Assembly (NCBI GenBank): GCA_037954665.1
Contig: JBBMOL010000440.1
Location: forward strand, 62,001 to 126,000
Source of the DNA: Laguncularia racemosa
Taxonomy: Eukaryota; Streptophyta; Magnoliopsida; Myrtales; Combretaceae
Direction of reading: 5' to 3'
Length of the DNA stretch: 64,000 nt
Below the pieces are notes generated by a model. It made no database searches and was not told where the DNA came from. It saw only the letters and a list, made by a program, of their open reading frames with translations. Every line of letters starts with the position of its first letter. Within the stretch, counting starts at the first letter, position 1. The translations under genes and the position numbers were made by a program. Positions 33,051 through 44,190 of this stretch are shown piece by piece.

Positions 33051-33061
33051 GTGGGGGAATT
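33047..33061 (+). other. E polypurine tract
   Basis: AAGTGTGGGGGAATT immediately before the 3' LTR. The minus-strand PPT of D reads AAGTGTGGGGAAGTT. Confidence 0.85.
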
Positions 33062-34707
33062 TGATAGAGCCATTTTATACTTAATCTTTATAGTATAAAT
33101 TGTGTTAATTCATTATTGATTTTATAGAAATCATAAGGAAATGGTACTTAATACTATTATGGTGATAAATCAGGTTAAATGGAGTCAAGGATGCTAATTC
33201 AAGTAAATTAGAGAAGTCATCTACAACTTGGATCAAGACAACGAGTTACACCACCGGAGGAAAGCACATGAGCAAGTATTTGTCCAGAAGGAGGCACGGT
33301 TTGAGATCTGACCATGTGGTAAACCGTGCTACACACTGCACGAGAAAGAGAGACACGGCTTAGGGCACGGCCGTGGTGGCAGCCGTGGGAGAAACCGTGC
33401 TTGGAGCCGTGGTGGAAGCTAGACGTGCCAAGGAGAAGAAATTGTGGAACTTTGACAGAGGATGGCACGACCTAGGATCTAGCCGTGGCGTAGACCGTGG
33501 TACACACTGGACAAGGATGAAGAGCTTGTAGATCATGCACAAAGGAAGGCACGGTTAAAAATCTAGCCGTGGGTGGAGCCGTGGTACACACTGGACACGG
33601 AAGATGATACGTGAATTATGCATAGAGGAAGGCACGGCTTGACCCACGGCCATGTGGTAGGGCGTGCTAGGCAGACGAAGATTCACTTCTCGAAATCTAC
33701 TTGGAAAAGGAAAGATATTTTTGTATCTTGTTAGCAAAAGATCACATGCCATCCCTCTAACAATATAAAGAGAACCAAACCTAGAGGGTGAGGGCAACTT
33801 TTAATCTTTAATCTTGAATCTTTGGATCTTGAAGAACCTTGGATCATCTTGGAGGTAGAGCAGGCAACCGGGTTTATCATGTTTCTACTTTTTATTTTCG
33901 TTTTGTTGATGAGCATGAGTAGCTAAGCTACTTTTCTAGCCAAAGGGTCATAGATGTTTAATTCTCCACGAATTGTGAGGTCTAATTGACTTGTATTTAA
34001 TCTATTCGTTGTTTTCGGATATTCATATATCTTCTGATCGTTCTGTCATTATTATCTTTGTTGATTGGTATGAATAGAGCTCTTCTACTCGATTAGCAAG
34101 TTAATATATTGTCAACTAGCACGTCAAATCCGTAATTGTTTGATTATTCTAGTCTCAGTGACACAATAACATTTTGGTTATAAAATAGATGATCGAATTC
34201 ATGTTATGGAGGTGTATGATCATGTTTAAATAGGTTATCTTATAATCTACTGGCATGAATTGGTGGTCTCTCTAGTTTTTAATGCTATTGGTAGATTAAA
34301 TCCTAAGCGCTTGTCTGGGGTTGTCTAATCGATAAGAGAAATAATCAAAGAGCTTCTCTTGGTTATCGAGGAAGTACGGAGAGATAGGTTGTTAGAACTT
34401 GTTAATAACGATAACCAGTTTATCTAGAAATAAGAATAGAAAACATTTGCATCGATGATCAATTCCTTGAATTAAATTATCTTGATTCCTTTGGCTAGGC
34501 TTTTATCAATATACGATTCTATTATCTTGCTTCGACTTTATTTTGATTCATAGACAAAACCCCCCCTCGTTTTCTTTTCATCTTTATGCCCTTTGAATAG
34601 AAATATCTTTAACCAATCCCTGTGGATTCGACCCTACTCACCACTATATGCAAATCATATAATTGTCTAGGAGTAGGTTTTATTTTTGTTGGATTCGACA
34701 CCCATCA
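33062..34707 (+). repeat. E 3' LTR
   Basis: 1646 bp partner of 24634-26278. It carries a 12-bp longer palindrome array and a C run of 7 rather than 18 (34560-34566). These two differences account for the net one-base difference in length. TATA box at 33764-33770. Ends at 34707 before ACGCC. Confidence 0.95.
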
Positions 34708-34801
34708 ACGCCTATGACTACTCCATCTCCTTTCATTTCCCATAATAGTCCTTCTAATTGTAGTTCCCTTATTTTTTTTTCCTTTTTATTTATAGCATCA
34801 C

Positions 34802-35496
34802 TAATGGGAATTAAACCTCTAGATCTAGTAGTGGGGAAATGAAATTGAACAAAGGAGCCCAAATATCCACATATTATTTTATTTATCTAATAACAATTTG
34901 TCTTTGCATTGTAGCAGGTAAATTATTGGTTTTATAGGACGGCGAGTAAAATTCACTAAGGATTAATTATGGGTCATTCATGGACTTACATCAATCAAAA
35001 GAACCGATCCAACAATTGTTCCATGGAAGTGAAGAGTTGACCACTTATGATGGGTTTACTTGTAATTTTCTTTTGGTGTTAAAACCGGTCACTTGTTGCT
35101 TTTTACTTGTAATTTTGTTTTGTTAAATTTACCCTATTTAGAGCAAGTATAAATACTTGCAAAGTAAGGTTAGAAGGGGACTTTTTAGAGATATACATTT
35201 AGCTGCCATTTTCACATGAAAAGAGAGGCTTTTTCTCTATTCATAGGACTCTTATCAACTTCTTCTAGGGTTGTGGTGAGTGGGACTTGGATTTGTTGTG
35301 AGTAATATCAACAAATTACAAGTTGATCCTAATTCCAACTAGTGCGTAATATCTGGTAAGGAATTAGTTCTTATTTTGTTCTTATTTCATGCAATTAAGG
35401 TTCACGTGGCAATTGGGATCACGCCATTTTGTGGACTTTGTTTAATTAGCTCTTCAATTGGCCTTTTGTAGTTGTAATTGGATCCTTGGCACATCA
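34802..35496 (+). repeat. Solo LTR, F/B-related, TSD ATCAC
   Basis: 695 bp ending CTTGGCACATCA. The start reads TAATGGGAATT, so the terminal TG is mutated. ATCAC flanks it at 34797-34801 and 35497-35501. It contains the TATA inverted repeat at 35143-35160 and the GGTTTTATAGGACGG phrase like that of F (CGGTTCTATAGGATGG). It is shorter than its relatives. Confidence 0.9.
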
Positions 35497-35501
35497 ATCA
35501 C

Positions 35502-35998
35502 TTTATATTTATAGAAGCCATTGAAGCCACCATATCCCCTTTAGTAATATAGATTGATTGATTGAAATAGTACGAGGATTTTGATGCATAAACAATGTAA
35601 GGGTGTTAAAGGAATCATATCTTGGTCAGAATAATTAGTAATAAAATATAGGTATGCTATGGATGCAAAACTCATTAGCAGATAGATCTTATTTTATTTT
35701 AAATTATTTATAATATGTAGTATGACTTTATTTTTATCATTTATTCAAGTAGATTTAATTTCTTATTTTGAGGATTTATTTAGATTGGTAGTTAATTTTC
35801 TTGAATGGTATAATATGAGCAATATCTCATGAAGGTGGATATAACTTACATCCTCACAAGGTTTCATTGTTACAAGAGCTCGTGTGGTTAACACCTAGTC
35901 ATCAAATACTAGAGAATAGCTCATGAGATGCTAGACCGTAACTACCATACCCTTGTAACCTTAGTAGTGGACCATGCTCTTTGATAATATCGCCAACG
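35502..35998. other. Unassigned stretch
   Basis: About 0.5 kb of AT-rich DNA with no ORF, LTR or RNA gene that I can support. Confidence 0.5.
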
Positions 35999-36720
35999 TA
36001 TGAGCTAGGAGTGCTCTAATTGGAACCTAGCTTTGGCCGATTTGTCGAGCCACCACCAGCACCTCAAACTTTCTCTTCCTTTGATCCAAGTATGTTTCTG
36101 CAAGGATAAGAAAATCCCCATCCCCTTATCCTTGTCGAAACTGAACCATTACCACTTTCTTGGGCATATCTAAATCCAACCCAATAATTCTACCCGATGC
36201 CTATTGACTTTATTAAGACCAAGCCCTGACTAAAACCATAGGGGATTCTCACTTACAATATTAACTCAACTTATATCACTCCATGGGAGGGAGAAACAAA
36301 CTTTACTTTTTCTACAATTGTAGAAACCGCTCCATATACCTAACTTGAGACAACATATGACTATTTTAGATATTTTGTGCCTCCTCCATTCAACCATAAC
36401 CTTACCTTATCCTTTTTGGATTGGAACTTGGAAAATTTTGGTGCAAGTTTTCTAGAAGTTTCTTTAGGCTTAGGTTATGGAAATAAGGTAGGACCATCCT
36501 ATCCTGGGAACAATCAGGAGGAAGAAGATAGTTGCACCAAAAGTTCTAAGGAAAGAACGGATGATGGGAGTAGTGCCACTTCTCCTATACCCCCAAATAT
36601 GATGGAACAAGAATATGGGAAGGGAGGATGGGTTGTGGAGTAGATGAAGAGGGAGAAAGATGAAGAAGTTGTGGTGTCCTTTGTTGACACCTTAAATATA
36701 GTATTTTCTTTTTATGAGTG
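35999..36720 (+). pseudogene. Decayed reading frame of unknown identity
   Basis: One plus-strand frame of about 240 codons reads like protein despite about six stops. N-part: FVEPPPAPQTFSSFDPSMF. Middle: YITPWEGETNFTFSTIVE. An open run from 36362 gives YFRYFVPPPFNHNL, FLDWNLENFGASF and SLGLGYGNKVGPSYPG, then an acidic Ser-rich tail ending GKGGWVVE at 36643. Stops sit mostly where CAA or TGG would be one transition away. I do not recognise it. It lies just upstream of C gag, so it could be part of that element's 5' region or an older host gene fragment. Confidence 0.45.
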
Positions 36721-36975
36721 TTTGGTGAGGTTTAAGTACTTTGACTCCCTATGATTTGTAATATTTAAAGACATAACTACATGAGTTTGACATGTGCAGG
36801 TATAGGTCCCGATATGAGTAGGTAAGATAAAGACTCACATGAGGTAATATGATGTGATGGTAATGATAGGGCATGTATGCCTATGATGTTATGTTAGTAT
36901 ATAACGATAATGTTTGTTATTTGCAAGTCTTGAATACACTATTTGTTACTACTTAATATAATATATTTAATGTAT

Positions 36976-37890
36976 ATAGCCTCCCTAGAATCCGAGGAAG
37001 AGTTCGTCAAGGAGAGTCTAGTGGAACTCTTAAACCCCAAGAACCAAGGAATGATAATCCACCCCCTACACTTAACGTGGATAATGCAATTCTTGAGGTA
37101 TTACAAAGGCAGACTAAAATGATAAGAAATTTATTTGAACAAAGGAAACAACCTTCACCCCCGTCTAAACCTACACCACTCCCAGTAATCATGGAAGAAG
37201 TCCTACCTGGAGTTCATGAAAATGCTAAACCTTTGCCACCCTCACTTAGACCTCAAAGGAGCATGTTACCTAAGTTTATCAAGTGTAACAAATACTTTGA
37301 TGGGATTTTTAGGAAACCATATGAGGTAGAAGATTTGTTGTCCCAAGTAGAAAGATCTTTTGAAGCTTTTGAGATACCACCCCATTTACAAGTAAGTTTT
37401 GACACCTATCTTTTAAAATTGAGAGCTACAACATGGTGGGAATCATAAAGAACCTTACCTTAACCCATCACTTGGAACATGTTTAAAAGAGAATTTTTTA
37501 TGAACTACTTTTTTAGGAGTTTAAGAGCTAAATATAGGTGTGAATTTCTCTACATAACTCAGGGAAATAAAAGCATTCACCAATATGAAACTGAGTTTAG
37601 TAGATTGTTGCAATTTGCTCCTGTATCTTATCAAAATAGTGATCAATAAGTTTTTAAGGGAGGATTATAACTGAGATGTAGAGAAAATTAGAAGAATTTG
37701 AAATTCATACCTTTAATGGAATGGTGGAAAAAGCTCAAGTGCTAGAGGGAGCTAAAAAGAGAGAACAAGATAGACTTAAGCAAAGAGGAGTAATTTTAGG
37801 AAAAGGAAATGTCGAAGACAGTGAAACCAATTTTCGAGGGAAGAAACCCTTTTATCATTTACTTCCACCCCTATAAGCATAAAACAGTAA
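36976..37890 (+). pseudogene. Element C gag
   Basis: Begins near 36976 (ATAGCCTCC, an ATG lost) with PRIRGRVRQGESSGTLKPQE. Open from 37077: NAILEVLQRQTKMIRN, a proline-rich stretch, FIKCNKYFDGIF, ATTWWES (stop at 37446). MNYFFRSLRAKYRCEF and KSIHQYETEFSRLLQFAP follow. Pattern and zinc-finger position fit Del/Tekay-type gypsy gag. Its zinc fingers come after element H (42247 on). No LTR or primer site for C is in the window; 36721-36975 is leader-like and blank. Confidence 0.8.
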
Positions 37891-37905
37891 GTGGATAAAG
37901 AGTTG

Positions 37906-38599
37906 TGATGCGTGAACCGTAGGTATTTCAAACCTAGAACCCAACGTCACTATATGAATCAATTACCCTAAACACCGTTTCGAACAAGTATGGCGTAACT
38001 AGATCTTAATCACACCTGTTGATTGAAACTTAAGTTATTAAAAGGGTTTTCTAGCAATTCGGTTAAGAATTCCTATGGAAGAGTTCTTTTGTGAAAGAAC
38101 AAAAAGTGGATTTTGTTTCCACAAAAAGGTTTTTGTTTTAATTCAATAATATCATGATATCTTGTGCCGACCTCCTTACACGGTTTTTATAATGCGTACA
38201 TGTAACAATATAAAACCTAAGTTTCCTAATCTAATTTTCTTCCTTATCCTCACGTGAACCAAATAAGTAACTAATTATTCTAAATTACAAACCAAAGAAA
38301 ATACTAAAAACATAACAAACAAAAAAACCGCAAATCTTTTTCCTTTTCGATTCAACACATAACATTTCTTTTTCTAAGACTTCAAATCCTTGCATTCTTC
38401 CATGGAAATGTGAATCACATTAATAGGTGTCGGTTCTCCTTTCATGTAATTTGATTCCTTAGCTTGTAGGTCCATGACTAGTCTTTGTAGGGCATCATTC
38501 ATCCTCTTTGCTCTAGCTCGAGTCATTAGTCCTCTAATTCCTTGCAATGGATCTTGCGTTTTTGGTTCTGTCTTCTTAGGTGCTAGATGATCCTCATCA
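37906..38599 (-). repeat. H 3' LTR
   Basis: 694 bp, plus-strand TGATGCGTGAACC to GATCCTCATCA. The minus-strand pol frame (stop at 38374) runs across the PPT into this LTR for 226 bp. Confidence 0.93.
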
Positions 38600-39066
38600 T
38601 TCCCTCCTTCCTCGAAAAGATTCATCGTCGAATCACTTGCATCATAAAAAGTAAGATTAGAAACATTAAATGTGGCACTTACATTACCATAGTGGCTTGT
38701 TAAATCTATCGTGTAACCATTATCGTTTATTTGCTCCACTACTTGGAAAGGTCCATCGCCCCTCAGATGTAATTTGGACTTCCGCTGCTCTGTAAATCTT
38801 TCCTTTCTCAATTGTACCCAAACCCCTTCTCCTGGATGAAACACGGTCTTAACACGTCCCTTTGGTATTGGCCACTCCTGGATCGCCTCCATTTTCTCCT
38901 CATCCACTGCTATCCCATCTGTACCTGTAACAAAACCAAGAAAAAATACCATACTAGGCAACGAAGATTTAGTGTCAGTATATGTAAAATAAACATCCTT
39001 GTACATAAGTACAAGTAGTTGTTCCCTCGCTAACATTGCACTCTTAACCTCACCTTTTCTTGCCAT
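38374..39066 (-). CDS. H deletion-fused pol: spacer, RT end and integrase C-terminus
   Basis: 230 codons open on the minus strand. Order: spacer REQLLVLMYKDVYFTYTD and SLPSMVF; then FLGFVTGTDGIAVDEEKMEA and EWPIPKG (end of RT); then RVKTVFHPGEGVWVQLRKE, RGDGPFQVVEQINDNGY (GPY/F-like block); and a tail GLMTRARAKRMNDALQRLV reaching into the LTR. Two deletions, both frame-preserving, removed the RT core and the RNase H-integrase core. It is part of a longer stopped gag-PR frame, so expression as a polyprotein is doubtful now. Confidence 0.8.
   Translation of the reverse strand: MARKGEVKSAMLAREQLLVLMYKDVYFTYTDTKSSLPSMVFFLGFVTGTDGIAVDEEKMEAIQEWPIPKGRVKTVFHPGEGVWVQLRKERFTEQRKSKLHLRGDGPFQVVEQINDNGYTIDLTSHYGNVSATFNVSNLTFYDASDSTMNLFEEGGNDEDHLAPKKTEPKTQDPLQGIRGLMTRARAKRMNDALQRLVMDLQAKESNYMKGEPTPINVIHISMEECKDLKS
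38600..38614 (-). other. H polypurine tract
   Basis: The minus strand reads CGAGGAAGGAGGGAA beside the 3' LTR. It encodes EEGGN in the pol frame. Confidence 0.78.
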
Positions 39067-40790
39067 GCTCTCTACTTTCTATGTTTGAGCGTCTTTTCCC
39101 TCTTTACTCATTAGTATTTGTTTTTCACTCTTCTTCTTTTTCTATTCACTCTTTTCTCGTACACTTAAGTGTTTCTCTCGAAATTCTTTTGCAATCCTCA
39201 CTTCATCCTCACAAGCTTCCCATGGTTTTTGTGGCGTGAGAACCACTTTCCTTTTGTTTAGCACAAAAGAATATTGGTTTTTATACCCATCATATGTAAT
39301 TTTCCTATCAAATTGCTAGGGTTACCCTAACAATAGGTGACTAGCTTGCATAGGTACCACATCACACATGACTTCATCTTTATAATTCCCTATAGAAAAG
39401 GCTATAAGAACCTGCTTGGTTACCTTTACCTCCTCACATTCATTCAACCACTACAATCGATATGGTCTTGGATGTTTCATAGCTTTCAACTGCATTTTAT
39501 CTACCAGTAAGGTGCTAGCAACATTAGTGTAGTTGCCACTATCGATTATCAGACTACATACTTAAATTTGCACATGACATCGTGTATGAAATATGTGCTT
39601 ACGTTGGATCCTCTCACCATCATCCTAAGGTTGTACACTAAGTACTCTCCTCGTGGCATACAACTCACCACTCACGAGTCCCTCCAAGTCAACATCCTCA
39701 TATTCCTATGATGGTGACTCCTCATCTTCCTCAGAGCTCACGCTCTCTACATCCCCATTGTCACAAATAATCATAGCTCTTTGATTTAGACATTGAGATG
39801 CAATGTGTCCAAATCCCTGACATCTAAAACATTTGATATCTCTAGTTCTAGAAGCGGGTTTAGTGTCAGTTTTTCCCTTAAATGCAGCAACTAGATTCTT
39901 AGCCTTCACGTCCTCTTTAGGTTTGGAATCCATGGAGTTCCTTTTCCAATTAGACTTCCATGGAGATTTGGAAGTCGACCCAAACCTTTAATCACTCCTA
40001 TATTTTAATTGTCGCTCCACCTTGATTGCTCTATGTAACAGTTCTTCTATATCCAAGTAATGGTGTAAATCGACCACATCAGCAATTTCCCGATTCAGAC
40101 CATTAATAAATCCAGCCATAGTGGCCTCATCATCCTCCTCCACTCTAGCCCTAATCATAGTTATCTCCATCTCCTTATATTAGTCCTCTATACTTTTGGT
40201 TCCCTGTGTCAATCCCTGGACTTTCTTGAGTAAATCCTTATGGTAGTGACTAGGAATAAACTGTTTTTGCATTATGGTCTTCATCTCCTCCCAAGTACTA
40301 ACGGGTCGCTCTCCATACCTACACCTATTACGCACTAGTTGATCCCACCATACACTAGTATAATTTGTGAACTCTACTGCAGCTAATTTTATCTTCTTTT
40401 CCTCAGTATAGTTATGGCATTCAAACACATGATCCATTTTCCTCACCCATTCTAGGTACAACTCTGGATGATTCTTCCCTTGAAATGTTAGGATTTTCAT
40501 CTTAATGCTACCCAGGTTACTATCATGCCTTTGAGTGTTCCCTCTCTCCCTCATGTTGTGAATTCACCAAAGTCAGAATTCTCACCTTCTTTTATCCTAA
40601 CTCTTCCTCTAATTGGTCTACCTACTCCTTGCCTAATAGTGGTACTGCTAGACGGTTCCTTACTCCTCTCCATCTTGTCCATTCTTTCATGGATCTATTT
40701 AAGCTCACCCGTTAAAATCCTTTTCATCTCTCCCATTAACTCCTCAAGCATCACCTTATTCTCACCTCCATTTGTGTTTCGCCTCGATAT
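39067..40790 (-). pseudogene. H gag-protease
   Basis: Same frame as 38374-39066 over most of its length. The gag start codon has become ATA (40790-40788) and there is a frameshift near 40560. Gag core: GSIKMKILTFQGKNHPELYLEW, YTSVWWDQLV, FIPSHYHKDLLKKVQGL. Zinc knuckle CFRCQGFGHIASQC (about 39822-39781). Protease CSLIIDSGNYTN keeps the DSG. Stops at several Gln/Trp/Gly positions (for example LLGxPxQFDRK, two stops). Related to G gag and more distantly to A gag. Confidence 0.88.
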
Positions 40791-41533
40791 ATTTCTATAA
40801 GTAACAATAAATTAAGTTCATAAGTAAAAAATATATTCCTCACACTCACTCGTATATTGTTCTCAAATAGTAATATACTCACAATTCACTCGTTTATGTC
40901 TCTTACAATTATGTTCTCACAACCCGCTTTCATAATCCTTTGCTAGGAGCTCGGATTAGAAACTTATTAACATAATTCACTGAGTCAACACCTAATTGAT
41001 TCCCTTGGTTTTTTTTTTTTTTTTTGAATTATGGTGACAATTGAGAATTAGAAGTAATCTTCAATAACTAAGACATACCATGAACTCGGAAACAAACTAA
41101 ACAATTCCTTTGCAGGCAATTAAAAAAGATAACAATTTTGCACCGAATCTAATAAGGATTATGGAATGTAATTCGGATGCATAATTTAGAAAGCATAAGA
41201 TATATGTTACAGTTGGAATTGGAAAGTGTATTTGGAAATTGAATTGTAACTTTCCAAAACTAAATTTTCTTTTAGAGATTTTGGTTCTTGGATTTCTTCC
41301 GCAACCGAATTGGGATTTTTTTTTGTACGTTTTTCTTTTAAGAGGAACTAAGAATTGGAGCACAATTGAATTCCAATGGCTAAACTAAAGTTATATGTTG
41401 TTGGTCTCTAATGGTTTTTGTGACCAAAACAAGATTTTTTTTATATACGAATTTCTGATATGAACAAGAGTATGGAAATTGAATAACAAACAAATAACAA
41501 AATGATAGAGATTACTTGATTCAAGATGCCAAA

Positions 41534-41545
41534 GCTCTGATACTA
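41534..41545 (-). other. H primer-binding site (tRNA-iMet)
   Basis: The minus strand reads TAGTATCAGAGC, two bases inside the LTR. One change from TGGTATCAGAGC. Leader 40791-41533 is AT-rich with poly-T and no gene. Confidence 0.78.
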
Positions 41546-41547
41546 AA

Positions 41548-42241
41548 TGATGTGTGAACCTTAGGTATTTCAAACTTAGAACCCAACATTGCTATTTAAA
41601 TCAATTACCTTAAGGACCGTTTTGAACAAGTATGGCATAACTAGACCCCAATCACACCTGTTGACTGAAACCTAAGTTATCAAAAGGGTTTCCTAGCAAT
41701 TCGGTTGAGAATTCCTATGGAAGAGTTCTTTTTCAAAAGAACAAAAAGAGGGTTTCCTTTCCATGAAAAGGTGTTTGTTTTAATTCAATAATATCATGAT
41801 ATCTTGTGTCGGCCTCCTTACATGGTTTTTATAATGCATACATGTAACAATATAAAACCTAAGTTTCCTAATCTAATTTGCTTTCTTATCCTCACGTGAA
41901 CTGAATAAGTAACTAATTATTCTAAATTACAAACCAAAGCAAATACTAAAAACATAACAAACAAAAAAACTGCAAATCTTTTTCCTTTTCAGTTCAACAC
42001 ACAACATTTCTTTTTCTAAGACTTCAAATCCTTGCATTCTTCCATGGAAACGTGAATCACATTAATAGGTGTCAGTTCTTCTTTCATGTAATTTGATTCC
42101 TTAGCTTGTAGGTCCATTACTAGTCCTTGCAGGGCATCATTCATCCTCTTTACTCTAGCTCAGGTCATTGGTCCTCCAATTCCTTGCAATGGATCTTGCG
42201 TTTTTGGTTCTGTCGTCTTAGGTGCTAGATGATCCTCATCA
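41548..42241 (-). repeat. H 5' LTR
   Basis: 694 bp, plus-strand TGATGTGTGAACC to GATCCTCATCA, partner of 37906-38599 with scattered substitutions, mostly transitions. Confidence 0.93.
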
Positions 42242-42246
42242 AGTTG

Positions 42247-43200
42247 TATGTTGGAAGTGTAATGGAAAGCATTTTCCTAGAGAATTTCCCTAACTTAAAA
42301 ACAAATGTTTCTTTTGTGGAACTAATGATCACCGCATCACAACCCGTCCAAAAAGAATCACAAACTCTCGTTTCATTTGTAAACAAGTAAGACATTTCTC
42401 TACCAATTGTCTAAAAAGACAAAACCCTGAAGTTGGAAAGCAACCACCTTTGAACAACAACAAGAATGGACAAAATAATGGTGCTAGAGGTACAAAGACT
42501 ACAAGGGTGTATAACATGGAAGGAGAATAGGAAGACCCTGATGTTGGAGAATATGAAATGGAACTAGCTACCCTGGAGGATGAATATGCTAATACTGATT
42601 TGGTTGTAGGTAAGTAACTAACTACATCTATTTTATTTATAATGGGTTAGAATAGAAAATTTATCTTGTTTAAATAATTTATATAGGACATGTTCCAATA
42701 AATGATACCCCTATAAATACTCTATTTAACATAGGAGAAACACACTCATTTATATCTTAAATGGTAGTAGGAATTCTAAAGATACCTATAATAGTGGTTA
42801 CCACTACTTTTGGGATTAGAACTCCTACTAGGAATATAATGGCAACATAAGAGGTAGTTAAATCATATCCAATCAAAATTTAAGGACATCTTGTGAACAT
42901 AAACATGATTATGATACCCATGCACAAATATGGAATAATCTTAAGAATGAATTAGATGTCTAAAGCCCATGTTATGGTAAATTGCCTAAAAAATGAAGTG
43001 ACCTTCAATACCATAGATGGAAATAGGGCAACTTTTGAAGGAAAACTGGCCCACTCAAGACAACAATTAGATCATGTGGAAATAATTACTGAAGATGAAC
43101 ATCAAGAAATAATTGGATGTTTAGTTTATGCTTTTGAGAAGAAAAAGAATGATTTGGAGCTTGAAAACATAAATGTGGTTAAAAAATTTCCCGATGAATG
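42247..43200 (+). pseudogene. Element C zinc fingers and protease
   Basis: After H, C resumes with CWKCNGKHFP, CFFCGTNDHRI and CKQVRHFSTNC (42247-42420): knuckles typical of Del/Tekay gag. Protease: LFNIGETHSFIS at 42722-42757, where the active DSG has become NIG. An open run from 42956 covers HVMVNCLKNEVTFNT and QEIIGCLVYAF. Stops and shifts elsewhere. Confidence 0.8.
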
Positions 43201-43930
43201 GCCTGGATTACCACCAGAAAGGGAGATAGATTCCATTATTGACTTAATCCCTAGAACTGAGCCAATTTCTAAGACACCATATAGAATGACTTTTATTGAG
43301 TTAAGAGAATTAAAAACTTAATTACAAGAATTTTTGGACCAAGGATTCATAAGACCTAATGTTTTACCTTGGGGAGCCCCTGTTTTGTTTGCTAAGAAGA
43401 AAGATGGATCATTAAGACTCTGCATTGATTACCTTGATTTGAATATAGTTATGATTAAAAAAAATTAGACCTAAAGACGTACATAAAACAACTTTTCGTA
43501 TAAGGTATGGTCATTACAAATTCTTAGTGATGCCTTCTGGATTAACTAACACATCGGCCACATTTATGGATTTGATGAACAGAATGTTTCATTCATTACT
43601 AGATAAGTGCGTTATTGTCTTTATTGATAATATCTTAGTCTATTCCCTAACACCTAAACAACATGAAGAAGATCTAAGATTGGTATTGTAAATTTTAAGA
43701 GAAGATAAGCTTTATGCTAACATGTCAAAATGCGAGTTTTGGTTAAGAGAAATTTCTTTCCTAGGCCACAAGGTGTCAGGAGAAGGAATTTCCGTAGATC
43801 CAAAATAGATTAAAGCCATAGTTGAATGGAAAAGGCTTGAAATGGTAACTAAAGTAACAAGTTTCCTAAGATTAGCTGAATATTACAGAAAATTTGTTAA
43901 CAATTTTTCAAGAATTGTTACACCTTTCAC
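43201..43930 (+). pseudogene. Element C reverse transcriptase
   Basis: WPGLPPEREIDSIIDLIPRTEP leads in. WGAPVLFAKKKDGSLRLCID is RT block 1. A deletion after DLNIVMIKKN removes about 40 codons of palm. TFRIRYGHYKFLVMPSGLTN and MDLMNRMF follow. FIDN (43620-43631) stands where FIDD is expected. FLGHKVSGEGISVDP ends the domain. Sequence type is Del/Tekay (chromovirus). Confidence 0.83.
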
Positions 43931-44190
43931 TCAATTAACCTGTAAAATGAGAAGTTTGTTTATACTGATCAAAGGGAAAGAAGCTTTCAAGAGTTGAAAC
44001 AGTGTTTGGTTATTGTCCCTATGTTAACCTTGCTTAACAACAGTGATCCTTTTATAGTTTATAATGATGCATCATGCAACGGGTTGGGATGTGTCTTAAT
44101 GTAGAATCGTAAGGTTATAGCATATGCCTCATGATGGTTGAGACCTCATGAAGAAAATTATCCTATGCATGATTTGGAACTAGCTACTGT
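43931..44190 (+). pseudogene. Element C RNase H, first part
   Basis: QELKQCLVIVPMLTL, FIVYNDASCNGLGCVLM (Asp), then RPHEENYPMHDLELATV up to the A2 insertion. It continues at 62908 with VFALKIWQDYLYGQRYEI. ACTGT is duplicated. Confidence 0.85.

Larger units (their letters stand above)
24634..34707 (+). mobile_element. Element E: Athila-like LTR retrotransposon, TSD ACGCC
   Basis: 10,074-bp complete element with LTRs of 1645 and 1646 bp, flanked by ACGCC (24629-24633, 34708-34712). Exact tRNA-Asp primer site, gag, PR, RT, RNase H, integrase, 1.4 kb of 3' untranslated region and PPT. The LTRs differ at few sites, so the insertion is recent. The coding region nevertheless has seven in-frame stops and about three frameshifts. 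There is no extra ORF after integrase, unlike D. Confidence 0.96.
37906..42241 (-). mobile_element. Element H: non-autonomous gypsy element, TSD AGTTG
   Basis: 4336 bp, LTRs of 694 bp each, flanked by AGTTG (37901-37905, 42242-42246). Minus-strand gag, zinc knuckle, protease, then a short in-frame fusion of RT end and integrase C-terminus. It lacks the RT core, RNase H and integrase core, like G. Inserted between gag and the zinc fingers of element C. Confidence 0.94.
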
